The notes beneath the pieces are model-generated. The model saw only the letters and a list, made by a program, of their open reading frames with translations, was not told where the DNA came from and searched no databases. Below, in pieces: positions 1 through 8,041 of a DNA stretch of 64,000 bases (the first letter of the stretch is position 1; each line of letters begins with the position of its first letter). The translations under genes were made by a program, and so were the position numbers. The stretch comes from Sorangium cellulosum (GTDB lineage Bacteria > Myxococcota_A > Polyangia > Polyangiales > Polyangiaceae), in contig DYPH01000006.1 in NCBI GenBank assembly GCA_020720045.1, forward strand, positions 1 through 64,000, written 5' to 3'.

Positions 1-46
1 TCGCGAGGACGTGTCGCACTCCGAAAAGGAGATTCCGAGCAGCTAC

Positions 47-1243
47 CTAGGTCGCCTGCGTGAGCAAGAATGCCGCGTCGCGCGGATCGAGGGAGGGGAG
101 GACCTCGTCGAGGGTGCCGGTCGTCTGGCGATCGACGCCGAGGCGCCGCGCCACCACACGGGCGAGCGCCGCGAGGAGTGGGTTCGGCGCGGTTGCGAGG
201 GCGACGACGTCGCGGGCGAGCGGGCGAAGGTCGAGGAGACCTGCGAGCGCCACGGCGAGGGGCCTTCGGTCGAGGGCCTCCGCGCGGCGCGACGTGAGGA
301 CCGCGCGAAGGGCGCGGAAGGTCCCTTCGCTGACGCCAGGGAGCGCGCGGTCCCGGCGCCCCCGGTAGTCGAAGGGGCTCAAATCGAGCTCCGCGGAAGC
401 GTCTGCGGTATGCAGATATTCCGTCGCCTGCTCCACGAGCATTTCCGCGTGCGGCTCGGTCGGGTCGGCGGTCCCCCCTTCCGGATCGAGGCTGAGCGCC
501 ACGCCGCGGCCTTGCTCCTCGCGGTAAGCGGCCAGGTGGACGGCGAGCGCATCTACGGAGACACCACCGTGAGTTTTTCCGGCGTAAAGCTTTCGATTTG
601 CTTCGGAATGTCCATCCGCGACCTCCACGACGACCAGCGAATACAGGGTCGTCGCGACGCCGTTTTCGCTGCCGTGGACGCTGTGGGCGTGGATCCCATC
701 GACGGCGAGCCAACGAAGCGCGCGCGTCGACTCCGGGCCATCGATAAGCACGCCGTAGGGGAAGAGCGCCATCGCCACCGGTTCCGCCCGTTCGGGAATC
801 TCGCGAGGCCTCCGGAATAGTTGCATCATGCAAGTAGCGAGCGAGAGCCCGGCGACGCCGAGCAGCACCGCTCCCGGCAGGTGGCCGAAGTAGGGGACGC
901 TCGCGCCGGCCGCCACAAACCCCAGAGATCCTGCAACAAATCCGCCACGTGGTGGCTGGTAGGGGTCGAGTCCGATGTACCGAAAGTCGATGGGTGGCGC
1001 GAGCCTCGGGGCGTCCTCCACCACGGCAGCGCGTGCGGTACCGGGGCCCGTCCGTTCGCGACCGCCAGCAAATTCCCTGGCGGAGGCGTCGCGAGAGACG
1101 GCGGGCCCACTTTGACCGGGGCCCGTCCGTTCGCGACCGCCAGCAAATTCCCTGGCGGAGGCGTCGCGAGAGACGGCGGGCCCACTTTGACCGGGGCCCG
1201 CGAGAGCGCCGTCGGTCGCGGGTGCAGGGGGAGCGCTCGTCAC
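47..1243 (-). CDS. Membrane protein of unknown function with repeat-derived N-terminus
   Basis: I do not recognise a family. The protein has a Pro/Ala-rich start, then two identical 25-residue units (GPAVSRDASAREFAGGRERT within each) encoded by the tandem 75-bp repeat, then a hydrophobic hairpin of two segments ending near CMMQLF, and a soluble C-terminal half of about 250 residues rich in Leu/Ala/Arg. The start is uncertain. The frame stays open back to 1444, but that would overlap the divergent kinase gene, so the GTG at 1243 is chosen. A GTG near 1022, downstream of the repeats, is also possible and would leave the repeats untranslated. No convincing ribosome site precedes either. The function cannot be inferred from neighbours. 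Confidence 0.6.
   Translation of the reverse strand: MTSAPPAPATDGALAGPGQSGPAVSRDASAREFAGGRERTGPGQSGPAVSRDASAREFAGGRERTGPGTARAAVVEDAPRLAPPIDFRYIGLDPYQPPRGGFVAGSLGFVAAGASVPYFGHLPGAVLLGVAGLSLATCMMQLFRRPREIPERAEPVAMALFPYGVLIDGPESTRALRWLAVDGIHAHSVHGSENGVATTLYSLVVVEVADGHSEANRKLYAGKTHGGVSVDALAVHLAAYREEQGRGVALSLDPEGGTADPTEPHAEMLVEQATEYLHTADASAELDLSPFDYRGRRDRALPGVSEGTFRALRAVLTSRRAEALDRRPLAVALAGLLDLRPLARDVVALATAPNPLLAALARVVARRLGVDRQTTGTLDEVLPSLDPRDAAFLLTQAT
1040..1200. repeat. Tandem 75-bp palindromic repeat (two copies plus 11 bp)
   Basis: Copies at 1040-1114 and 1115-1189 are identical, followed by the first 11 bases of a third. Each unit is a nested inverted repeat: CCGTC/GACGG outside, CGCGAC/GTCGCG next, and CCGCCAG/CTGGCGG inside around an AT-rich loop. 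The period of 75 keeps a reading frame. A 25-bp part (1086-1110 and 1161-1185) recurs exactly at 43470-43494, so this is a dispersed element and not only a local duplication. Confidence 0.9.
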
Positions 1244-1295
1244 AGGGATGCATCGTAGCAGCGAGCGCCGACGATCGGAGGTAACGTGACCGAGA

Positions 1296-2564
1296 ATGTC
1301 ATCGGTGACCTGCTCGAGCTGCCGAGGGACGATCGACGCGAAAGCGCGAATCTGTCCCCATTGTCGTGTGCCGCGGAAGGTCGATTCCAAGGAGCCGATC
1401 GGTCCCGGAACGCGTATTGTTCGCGGATCAACGTGTACAGTCATCGACGGCGTGCTTGGGCGCGGCGGAATGGCGACCGTCTGGCGCGCTTGGTTGTATT
1501 ATGCACCAGAAGATGGCGACGTAGCTGCCGGAAAAGAGCGCCCAGCACCTGAGCTTTTCGCCCTCAAGGAGCTTCGGCTCGATGGGGCGGAGGCCGATTC
1601 GCTTCGTGATTTTTTCTTCGAAGAGGCGGCCGCACTCAAACGACTATCTCACCCAAATGTCGTCGCTTATCGAGACCTGTTTCGATTTCGAGATTCTCTC
1701 TTCCTCGCGATGGAATTCGTCCCCGGGGAGACCCTCGAACGGCTCCTCCTTCGTCGGCGCCAGCAGGCGGCCACAGGCATCGAGCCGGCGCGCGCGATCG
1801 CCTATGCGCTCCAGCTCTGCGGTGCCCTTGCCGCCTGCCATGCGCTTGGGGTCGTTCACCGCGACATCAAACCGTCGAACATCCTCTTGCGTCCAGATGG
1901 TGTTGTAAAAATTACCGATTTTGGCATCGCAAAGGTGCGCGTTCGGAAGACCGCCGAGCCGGGCGAGGTCGAACCGGAGGAGACGATCGTTGCCGGAACC
2001 GGCGCGTACATGGCGCCTGAGCAGGTTCAGGGCGTCGCCGTTGATGGGCGCGCCGACCTCTACGCCGCCGCCGTTGTGCTTTTTGCCTCGCTGACGGGGC
2101 GCCTCCCGTTCCCCATCGACGGGAAAAACGAATACCAGGTACGCTGGGATCAGGTGCATACTGCACCTATTCCCTTCTTGTCGCTCCTCGCCGATGCGCC
2201 GCCGGCCCTCGGCGCGTTCTTCGACCGCGCCCTCGCAAAGGACCGGGACGCTCGCTTTCCCGACGGAATTGCGATGGGGGATGCGCTCCTTGCCGCTTCC
2301 GGGATGCGCGCCGATGCGGGCTGGGCCGCCCAACGGGAAGGGGCGATCCGCGCTGCCGCTTCCCGGAAAGGGGGGACGACCGCGTTTTCCGCCCACGCCC
2401 CCAAGGCGACCGTCTTTGAGCTTCCGGTGCCCTCCGTCGGCCCTGTTTCGCGAAAAGGGGCGACGATGCCGATCACAATTCCGCCGGTCCCCGTGGCCAA
2501 GGCAGCACTTCGTACAGTGCCGGTTATGCCAACGGTTCCGCCGCGTGGTCGCGACGAGAAATAA
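1296..2564 (+). CDS. Serine/threonine protein kinase with N-terminal zinc ribbon
   Basis: Hanks-type kinase of 422 residues that would phosphorylate Ser/Thr on partner proteins. It starts with a zinc-ribbon-like module (CSSC at 6-9, CPHC at 20-23). The kinase core follows: glycine loop LGRGGMATVWRA near 54-65, ATP-binding Lys in ALKEL at about 91, catalytic loop HRDIKPSN at 188-195, DFG at 208-210 and a MAPE motif about 30 residues later. After the kinase comes a roughly 100-residue Pro/Lys/Ala-rich tail with no transmembrane segment, so the protein is probably cytosolic, unlike the many membrane-anchored Pkn kinases. The ATG at 1296 has a GGAGG 14 bases upstream. Its gene is divergent from the membrane protein to its left. 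Confidence 0.95.
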   Translation: MSSVTCSSCRGTIDAKARICPHCRVPRKVDSKEPIGPGTRIVRGSTCTVIDGVLGRGGMATVWRAWLYYAPEDGDVAAGKERPAPELFALKELRLDGAEADSLRDFFFEEAAALKRLSHPNVVAYRDLFRFRDSLFLAMEFVPGETLERLLLRRRQQAATGIEPARAIAYALQLCGALAACHALGVVHRDIKPSNILLRPDGVVKITDFGIAKVRVRKTAEPGEVEPEETIVAGTGAYMAPEQVQGVAVDGRADLYAAAVVLFASLTGRLPFPIDGKNEYQVRWDQVHTAPIPFLSLLADAPPALGAFFDRALAKDRDARFPDGIAMGDALLAASGMRADAGWAAQREGAIRAAASRKGGTTAFSAHAPKATVFELPVPSVGPVSRKGATMPITIPPVPVAKAALRTVPVMPTVPPRGRDEK

Positions 2565-2693
2565 ATATTTCCGAGTGCATCGGAGGGGCCACCGATCGGC
2601 CTTGCACCTTCGAGAAAATGCGGGCAGCTTCGAAGGCACTTGAGAAGAGGTTGCGCTCCTGGAGCAACAGGGGAGTCTCCATCGAAACGAGGA

Positions 2694-2745
2694 CGCGGGA
2701 CTTCCCGCGGAACGGACTCCGACCCTCTAGGGTACCCCGTCGGAG
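2694..2745 (+). promoter_or_regulatory. Two hairpins in the leader of the RRM gene
   Basis: Two perfect inverted repeats lie 64-115 bases before the RRM start codon. CGCGGGA (2694-2700) pairs with TCCCGCG (2703-2709), and CTCCGAC (2717-2723) pairs with GTCGGAG (2739-2745). They would fold in a long 5' leader. Autoregulation by the encoded RNA-binding protein is a guess; neither hairpin has a U-run, so they are not obvious terminators. Confidence 0.4.
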
Positions 2746-2808
2746 CACCGAAGGTCCGTCGACTACGTGAGATCCACGTACGGGGTGCCGGAAGAACGTG
2801 AGTGTGAG

Positions 2809-3303
2809 ATGAGCAAGCGACTCTACGTGGGCAACCTTCCCTTCCGCGCGACCTCCGAGGAGCTCCGCGAGTCGTTCTCGGCCTTCGGGACGGTGACCGA
2901 CGTCCACGTGATGACCGACCGGGAAACCGGCCGGAGCCGCGGATTCGGGTTCGTCACGATGTCGACGGACGAAGAGGCGATCAACGCCATGGGCGGCATG
3001 AACGGCGCACTCTTCGCCGGCCGTCCCCTTCGCGTCAACGAGGCTGAAGAGCGCGCCCCCCGCGCCGGCGGCTTCGGTGGCGGTGGTGGTGGTGGCGGAG
3101 CGCCCCGCGCCGGCGGCTTCGGCGGTGGTGGCGGCGGTGGCGGCGGCTACGGGGGTGGTGGCGGCGGCGGCTATGGGGGCGGCGGCGGTGGTCGCGGTCC
3201 GGGCGGCCCCGGTGGGGGTGGCGGCGGTGGTGGTCGCGGCGGCCGTGGCGGTCGTGGCGGTGGCGGTGGCGGAGATCGCGACCGCGGTGGCGATCGCTGG
3301 TGA
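2809..3303 (+). CDS. RRM-family RNA-binding protein with glycine-rich tail
   Basis: 164-residue protein. Residues 1-80 form one RRM fold, with RNP2 RLYVGNLPF near the start and RNP1 RGFGFVTM around residue 48; these bind single-stranded RNA through stacked aromatic residues. The rest is a low-complexity Gly/Arg/Tyr tail like those of cyanobacterial and myxobacterial Rbp proteins, which act in cold or stress adaptation. The ATG at 2809 is chosen because the RRM begins at once after MSK; the frame is open upstream to 2767, but those 14 residues are not part of the domain. The gene stands alone, between a long leader and a strong terminator. Confidence 0.93.
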   Translation: MSKRLYVGNLPFRATSEELRESFSAFGTVTDVHVMTDRETGRSRGFGFVTMSTDEEAINAMGGMNGALFAGRPLRVNEAEERAPRAGGFGGGGGGGGAPRAGGFGGGGGGGGGYGGGGGGGYGGGGGGRGPGGPGGGGGGGGRGGRGGRGGGGGGDRDRGGDRW

Positions 3304-3334
3304 GCTTCGGCCGCTAGAGAGCCCGAAGGGAAAG

Positions 3335-3363
3335 ACCCATCGCTTTCGAGCGGTGGGTTTTTT
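3335..3363 (+). terminator. Rho-independent terminator after the RRM gene
   Basis: A 10-bp stem (ACCCATCGCT pairing with AGCGGTGGGT, one G-T wobble) with a TTCG loop is followed by seven Ts. It lies 31 bases after the stop codon. Confidence 0.9.
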
Positions 3364-3441
3364 CGTGCGCGCGAGGCGCAAAGCACAGAAGGCACCCCCC
3401 TCGTGGGCGGTGCCTTCGTCTCGTTCGCGACCGTCTTCCCG

Positions 3442-4077
3442 TCAGCGCTTCGTTTTCGCTACGACTTTCGCGCCCTTGCGGATCACCGGCACGATCGGAT
3501 CGGGCGGCTCGTTGCGGCCTGCACCGGCGTCCGCCGTCTCTTCCGTCGGCTCCACCTCATCGGGCTCAGCGGCCGGTTCTTCGTACATACGGACCGGCGA
3601 CGGCGCGCGCGGGGCTGGGGCGGCATGAACGGCAGGCCGAGCGGCTGGCGTCGCGACCGGACGAGCCGGCTCGGGGCGCGTAGCCACACCCGGACGGGCC
3701 GCGACAGGCGCAGCGACCGGTTTGGCGGTTCCGGGCTTTGCGAGGTTTTGTCCGGGGCGCGGCGCAAGGCCGCCCGTCTGGACGAGGCCACGAACGAGGG
3801 CGCCCGCACCAATGGCGATTTTGGGTGCTTTCAGGTCGCCCACGACGCGCGCGCCGGCCTCAAGCACGATCGCTTCCGAGCCGTGCACATCCCCCTTCAC
3901 GGCGCCGCGGATCGTGATCCGGTGGCCGTTGAGGTTCGCGCCGACGAGGCCGCCCGCTTCGACGACGACATCGCCGGTAACGGAGACGTCCCCCTCGACA
4001 TGGCCGGCAATTTCGAGATCGCCGGCGCCGTGAACGCGCCCCCGCAGAAAGGTTTGTGCACCAATGACCGTGCTCAT
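3442..4077 (-). CDS. Bactofilin with long C-terminal tail
   Basis: 211 residues. The first about 110 form the bactofilin beta-helix repeat pattern (alternating short strands such as GDLEIAGHVEGDVSV and ITIRGAVKGDVHG). Bactofilins polymerise without nucleotide into cytoskeletal filaments that position wall or chromosome-segregation factors. The remaining 100 residues are Pro/Ala/Arg-rich and disordered, ending in a basic stretch KGAKVVAKTKR. The start MSTVIG at 4077 has AAAAGAGGG just upstream; a longer reading to 4128 adds an unlikely leader. It is the last of three bactofilin genes in one orientation. In Myxococcus xanthus a bacNOP set works with ParABC and PadC, but no par gene is visible here. 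Confidence 0.93.
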   Translation of the reverse strand: MSTVIGAQTFLRGRVHGAGDLEIAGHVEGDVSVTGDVVVEAGGLVGANLNGHRITIRGAVKGDVHGSEAIVLEAGARVVGDLKAPKIAIGAGALVRGLVQTGGLAPRPGQNLAKPGTAKPVAAPVAARPGVATRPEPARPVATPAARPAVHAAPAPRAPSPVRMYEEPAAEPDEVEPTEETADAGAGRNEPPDPIVPVIRKGAKVVAKTKR

Positions 4078-4090
4078 CGTCCCTCTTTTC

Positions 4091-4402
4091 TCAGACGTCC
4101 ATGTCGACGTTGCCCTTGAACTGGGCACCGTCGGCGATGGTGATTCGGGTCGCCTTCACGTTTCCGACGACGCGAGCCCCTTCACGGAGGTCGACTCGGT
4201 CGGTAGAACGCACATTTCCGGTAATGGATCCCGATACTTGTACCGGGCCGGCGTCTACGTCGGCTTCCACCGAGGCGCCGCTCTCGACGACGAGGCCGTC
4301 TTTGGCCGTGAGCTTGCCGCGCACCGCACCGGCGACGACGACGTCTTCGTCGCTCACGATTTCCCCTTCGATGGTGATGCCCGATCCGATGACGGTCGCC
4401 AT
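4091..4402 (-). CDS. Bactofilin (short, 103 residues)
   Basis: Almost entirely bactofilin core: repeats of the type IEGEIVSDEDVVVAGAVRG and VQVSGSITGNVRS, with no tail of note. It begins with MATVIGSG, parallel to the MSTVIGAQ start of the gene that follows. The ATG has AAGGAGATTACA directly upstream, a very good ribosome site. It lies 13 bases before the next bactofilin start, so the two are co-transcribed, and copolymers of the three products are plausible. Confidence 0.93.
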   Translation of the reverse strand: MATVIGSGITIEGEIVSDEDVVVAGAVRGKLTAKDGLVVESGASVEADVDAGPVQVSGSITGNVRSTDRVDLREGARVVGNVKATRITIADGAQFKGNVDMDV

Positions 4403-4473
4403 TGTAATCTCCTTGGATCCCTTGCGTTTTTTGCGAGCGATTTCGCGCTCTAAAGACGGAGTGCCGCCGCTCC

Positions 4474-4833
4474 TTAGCGCTTGGCCCCCTCGAGCTCCGC
4501 CGGGAGGTCGAAGGCGGCGTCGAGGCGACCGATGTATTCCGCGCCCTCTTCGAGGATCACTTCGCGCGCCTTGAGGTCGCCGCGGACCGCCGAGCCGGCA
4601 CGGAGCGCGATGGCGCCACGGGCAGCGACGTCGCCGTCGAGGATGCCATCAATCGTCACTTCGTCGGCGCTCACCTGGCCAGCAATCTTGCCGCCGACCG
4701 AAAGCTGAACGTCGCCGCGCACGGCGATGTCCCCTTCGAGGGTCCCCTCGACGACGAGCGACCCATCGCCGGTCACCCGGCCACGAATGCGGGTTCCGAC
4801 GCCAAGCACGGTTTCCGGGGTCTCTTGAGCCAT
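4474..4833 (-). CDS. Bactofilin (119 residues)
   Basis: Bactofilin core from about residue 10 to 105 with the repeated pattern GRVTGDGSLVVEGTLEGDIAV and DEVTIDGILDGDVAARG, and a short basic C-terminus. First gene of the bactofilin trio. Its start lies 42 bases after the stop of the upstream membrane glycosyltransferase-like gene, so the trio may be the distal part of one long transcript from about 10.9 kb. Confidence 0.92.
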   Translation of the reverse strand: MAQETPETVLGVGTRIRGRVTGDGSLVVEGTLEGDIAVRGDVQLSVGGKIAGQVSADEVTIDGILDGDVAARGAIALRAGSAVRGDLKAREVILEEGAEYIGRLDAAFDLPAELEGAKR

Positions 4834-4875
4834 GACGGCGGCGGTCCTACCAGAAGCGCCCCCGCTTTCGAAGAC

Positions 4876-6453
4876 TCATTCGCGTTTCTGCATGGCCGGA
4901 GTCGTCCGTTTCCAGACGGTCCACGCGCTGCCGACGAAGGCGCGTTCGTAGCGGGGACCGAGGGAAAACGGCGGCGCCGGCTCGGGGGCCCCCTTTGCAG
5001 GGGCGGGGGCTCCACGAACGAGCACATAGTCGTAGAAGTCGCCGCGCGCGATTTCCTCGATGTGGTCTTCCGGGAACCAGGGCCAGTTCAAATCCGATTC
5101 TTTGTAGTTCGGCGGTTCTTCTCCGGGGCGGTAGCCGAAGGGCCAATGCTCAAAGCCGGCGAAGGTGAACTGGTGGAGGCCCCCCTTCGCTTCGTGGACG
5201 AACGAGCCGTAGTGAAGGAACGGCGTCCAGTGTATCGTTCGAGAATACTTGTCGAAAATAAGCGTGGCGACCTTCGACTTCGGCGCAATTGCTGCGATCG
5301 CATCGTCGATAGGGCCGACGTCCTGCGCTTCGAACTGCCGGTAGGCGGTCGTTTGATTGAGGCTCGAGCCGATGGCGATGCTGAAGGCGGCGATCTGGAT
5401 CGCCATCCCGCGGAGACCTCGCGGGAAGCGAGCAAAGAGTGGCAGCGAAAATACGAAGAGAATCGGGAACCGCTGGGCGACGAGCCAGACTGGGCCTCGC
5501 CATTCGCCGGTGTTGAAGAATAAAAACGTGCAGAGTGCAGGTAGTACGACGAGGGGCCAGGCGCGGCGCCGGTCGTCGTCGCGATCGCCGGCGGCGAAAA
5601 TCCCAGCGAGACCGAGCACAAAGAGCCCCGCGAGCCAGAAGGCGGTGTCGCTCTCGTCGCGGAGGGTTTCGCCGGTCCAGTTCCAGAGGCTCCCAATCGA
5701 TGCGGAGAGCGTGAGCACCTTGTCACGCGGATCGTGGGAAAATAGCCCTTTTGCGTGGCTCCCCATGTTCGTGAAGAGGATCCAGTGGGCGAGGGCCGCG
5801 AGCGCCGGCAGGAACGGGGCGTAGCTGGCGACCAGCTTTTTCGGCGACGCGAGCGTCCGCGGCAGGTGGGTCACTGCGAGGGCGACGGCGCCCGCTCCGA
5901 AGAGCAGGAACGGAAAGACGTGGGCGTAGAAGAGGGCGATTCCGAGGGCGGCGAGGGGGAGGCCCCGCCGGAGCGAGGGGCGCTCGAAATGGGAAACCGT
6001 CGCCGCTAGGCCGAAGAAAAGAAGAGGAATCCCAAAGAGATAGGGGAGGAGTCCGAGCCCATAGAGCGCGTTGTAGACGAAGGGGATCGCGAAGATCGCC
6101 GGGCGTGGATCCCGCCCGAGCGCGCGAAACAGGCTCCGGATCGCGACGGGCGTACCTGTAAGGTACACAGAGATAAGCAGTTTGTTGGCGACGAAGGCAC
6201 CGAAGACCTTCGCGAGCACCGCCCCTGCCAAATAATAGAGCAGGTACTGGGTATGACTGAGCGTCGTCGCGTAGTGCTCGGAGAAGCCGTAGGCAGGATC
6301 CCCCCAGGAGGCGAGCACGCGAATGGTGCTCGTGTGGAAGGGAAAATCCTGAAGAGGTACGTGCCTCACCGCCCAGACGGGGAGACTGGCGGCGAACGCT
6401 GCGACGAAGAATAGGAGCCGATCTTGCGGCGACTCTCGGCGAAACTCAGTCAC
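4876..6453 (-). CDS. Multi-pass membrane protein, GT-C type glycosyltransferase-like
   Basis: 525 residues with about ten hydrophobic segments spread over the first 380 and a soluble C-terminal part. It is a clear paralogue of the gene immediately upstream: both have LQDxPFH in the first outer loop, a TQYLxYY segment, YxxGLLPFLFGIPL-like and ALFYAHxFPF-like segments, and similar ends. An acidic residue in the first loop (here LQDFPFH) is typical of GT-C transferases that use lipid-linked sugars, so a role in transferring sugars outside the inner membrane is inferred, not shown. The start is GTG and overlaps the upstream gene by 8 bases, indicating translational coupling. Confidence 0.8.
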   Translation of the reverse strand: MTEFRRESPQDRLLFFVAAFAASLPVWAVRHVPLQDFPFHTSTIRVLASWGDPAYGFSEHYATTLSHTQYLLYYLAGAVLAKVFGAFVANKLLISVYLTGTPVAIRSLFRALGRDPRPAIFAIPFVYNALYGLGLLPYLFGIPLLFFGLAATVSHFERPSLRRGLPLAALGIALFYAHVFPFLLFGAGAVALAVTHLPRTLASPKKLVASYAPFLPALAALAHWILFTNMGSHAKGLFSHDPRDKVLTLSASIGSLWNWTGETLRDESDTAFWLAGLFVLGLAGIFAAGDRDDDRRRAWPLVVLPALCTFLFFNTGEWRGPVWLVAQRFPILFVFSLPLFARFPRGLRGMAIQIAAFSIAIGSSLNQTTAYRQFEAQDVGPIDDAIAAIAPKSKVATLIFDKYSRTIHWTPFLHYGSFVHEAKGGLHQFTFAGFEHWPFGYRPGEEPPNYKESDLNWPWFPEDHIEEIARGDFYDYVLVRGAPAPAKGAPEPAPPFSLGPRYERAFVGSAWTVWKRTTPAMQKRE

Positions 6454-8032
6454 GTTTGTAGACCGACCAGTGATCGAAGTTCTTCACGAGCGAGATCGTG
6501 TGACATTCGCCATTGTTGTTGCAAATCGGGCCGGTGGGCGGCCGGAAGCCGGCGCCGCGCACGAGGATGTAGTCGTAGTAGGGGGCGAGCTCGTTGCGGA
6601 TGTCGCGTTGTTCCGGGGTCCACTCCCAGCGGAGCGGTGCGCGCTTTTCCGGCGGAGGATTCTTCCCCGGCAGGTACTCGAAAGGCCAGTGATCGTAGCC
6701 TACGTAGGAGAACTGAACGACGCCGCCTTTCTCCAATTGGTAATAGCTACCGAAGTGGAGGAAAGGTGCCCACTCAACGACATTTGAGAACTTGTCGAAG
6801 ATCAGCGCAGCGACCTTCTGGTTCTTCGGAATGGAGGCGATCGCTTCGTCGATCTCGCCGACTTCCTTCTTCTCAAACTCGATGTAATGCTTGCAGGTAT
6901 TCCCCGTGGAGAGCGTGGCCAGCAGCGCCGCCAGCGCAAAGACGACCTGCCCGCGGAGGCCCTGCGGAAACCGGAGCACCGGAATCAATACGAGGATCGC
7001 CAGGAAGGGGAAGCGTTGCGCATACAGCCAATAGATCGGCCCTCGCGACTGCGGGAGGACGAAATAGGCGCCAAAACAGAGGAGCGGCAGCACCACCAGG
7101 AGACGATTTTTCTTCGGCTCTTGTGTCCGGTCTCCGAGGGAGAGCCCGTGGGCAAGTAGGACGAGGGCACCGAGGAGGATCCAGAGGCGCTCGTCGCTGT
7201 TGTCGCGGAAGACGGCGCCGAGCCACGTCCACGCTTGGGAGAGGGACTCGTGGAGGGGGAGGACCGGATCTTTTGTGTCGGTCTGGGCGGCGCCGAGGGC
7301 GGTGCGGCCGGCGAGCGTGAAAAATGCCCAGTAAATCGCGCCGATAGCCGTCGGAATCATCGGGGCGAGGATCGCGAGCCACCGCTCCATTCGCCGGTAG
7401 GGGAAGAGTAGGGCGAAGGCGATCGCGAAGAGGCCGAAGGGGAAGATGTGCGCGTAGAAGAGGGCGAGCGCGCTGATCCCGAGGAAAATTCCCCGGCTCC
7501 GCGAGGGGGCGTCGAAGTGACGCACGGCCGCCGTCAGCGTGAGGAAGAAGAGCGGGATCCCAAAGAGGAAGGGGAGAAGCCCGAAATTCCACAAGATATT
7601 GATGAGCGTCGGGATGATCAGGAGGCCGGCGCGCCCATCCTTGCCGAGCGCCTTTAGCAGCGATCGCAGCGTAAGCGGCGTGCCGGCGAGGTAGGTCGAC
7701 AGCAGCAACACATTCGCGGTCTTGATCCCGAAGAGATAGGCGAGGCCGCTCGCGAGGAAATAGTAGACCAGGTACTGGGTGCGCCCCAGCGTCATGCGAA
7801 AGACCTGATCAAACCCAAAACCGGGCGTATGAAAGTCGTGAAGAACCCGGATTGTTGCCAGGTGAAATGGCAAGTCCTGAAGCGGCGGGTGCTTGACGAT
7901 CCACGCGGGGGCCGTCGCGAGCAACGACACAAGCACGTACACCGCCGTCTCCGGATCGAGGCGGAAAGCGGCGAAGCGCGCTGCGAGATTCGGTGTCGGG
8001 CTGGGTTCCGTCGCCATGGCGGCGCGGACCAT
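6446..8032 (-). CDS. Multi-pass membrane protein, paralogue of the next gene
   Basis: 528 residues, about ten membrane segments and the same motif set as its paralogue (PPLQDLPFH, TQYLVYYF, FGLLPFLFGIPL, ALFYAHIFPFG). The C-terminus after residue 390 is soluble, with a cysteine pair near the end (CNNNGEC). The start is either ATG 8032 or ATG 8017; the latter (MATEPSPT) starts closer to the first membrane segment. It lies 9 bases downstream of the YfhO-like gene. A tandem duplication followed by divergence explains the pair. Sugar or lipid substrate unknown. Confidence 0.8.
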   Translation of the reverse strand: MVRAAMATEPSPTPNLAARFAAFRLDPETAVYVLVSLLATAPAWIVKHPPLQDLPFHLATIRVLHDFHTPGFGFDQVFRMTLGRTQYLVYYFLASGLAYLFGIKTANVLLLSTYLAGTPLTLRSLLKALGKDGRAGLLIIPTLINILWNFGLLPFLFGIPLFFLTLTAAVRHFDAPSRSRGIFLGISALALFYAHIFPFGLFAIAFALLFPYRRMERWLAILAPMIPTAIGAIYWAFFTLAGRTALGAAQTDTKDPVLPLHESLSQAWTWLGAVFRDNSDERLWILLGALVLLAHGLSLGDRTQEPKKNRLLVVLPLLCFGAYFVLPQSRGPIYWLYAQRFPFLAILVLIPVLRFPQGLRGQVVFALAALLATLSTGNTCKHYIEFEKKEVGEIDEAIASIPKNQKVAALIFDKFSNVVEWAPFLHFGSYYQLEKGGVVQFSYVGYDHWPFEYLPGKNPPPEKRAPLRWEWTPEQRDIRNELAPYYDYILVRGAGFRPPTGPICNNNGECHTISLVKNFDHWSVYKRD

Positions 8033-8041
8033 ACCTCGCCT

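Noticed and set aside
1296-1444. Start of the minus-strand membrane protein at 1444
   Set aside because: It would overlap the zinc-ribbon and first part of the kinase gene, whose Cys pairs and ribosome site support the start at 1296.
5576-7440. GCGATCGC-like octamers as a HIP1-type signal
   Set aside because: A few copies are seen, but they follow from the common codons GCG, ATC and GCC in this base composition; no clear excess was evident by eye.
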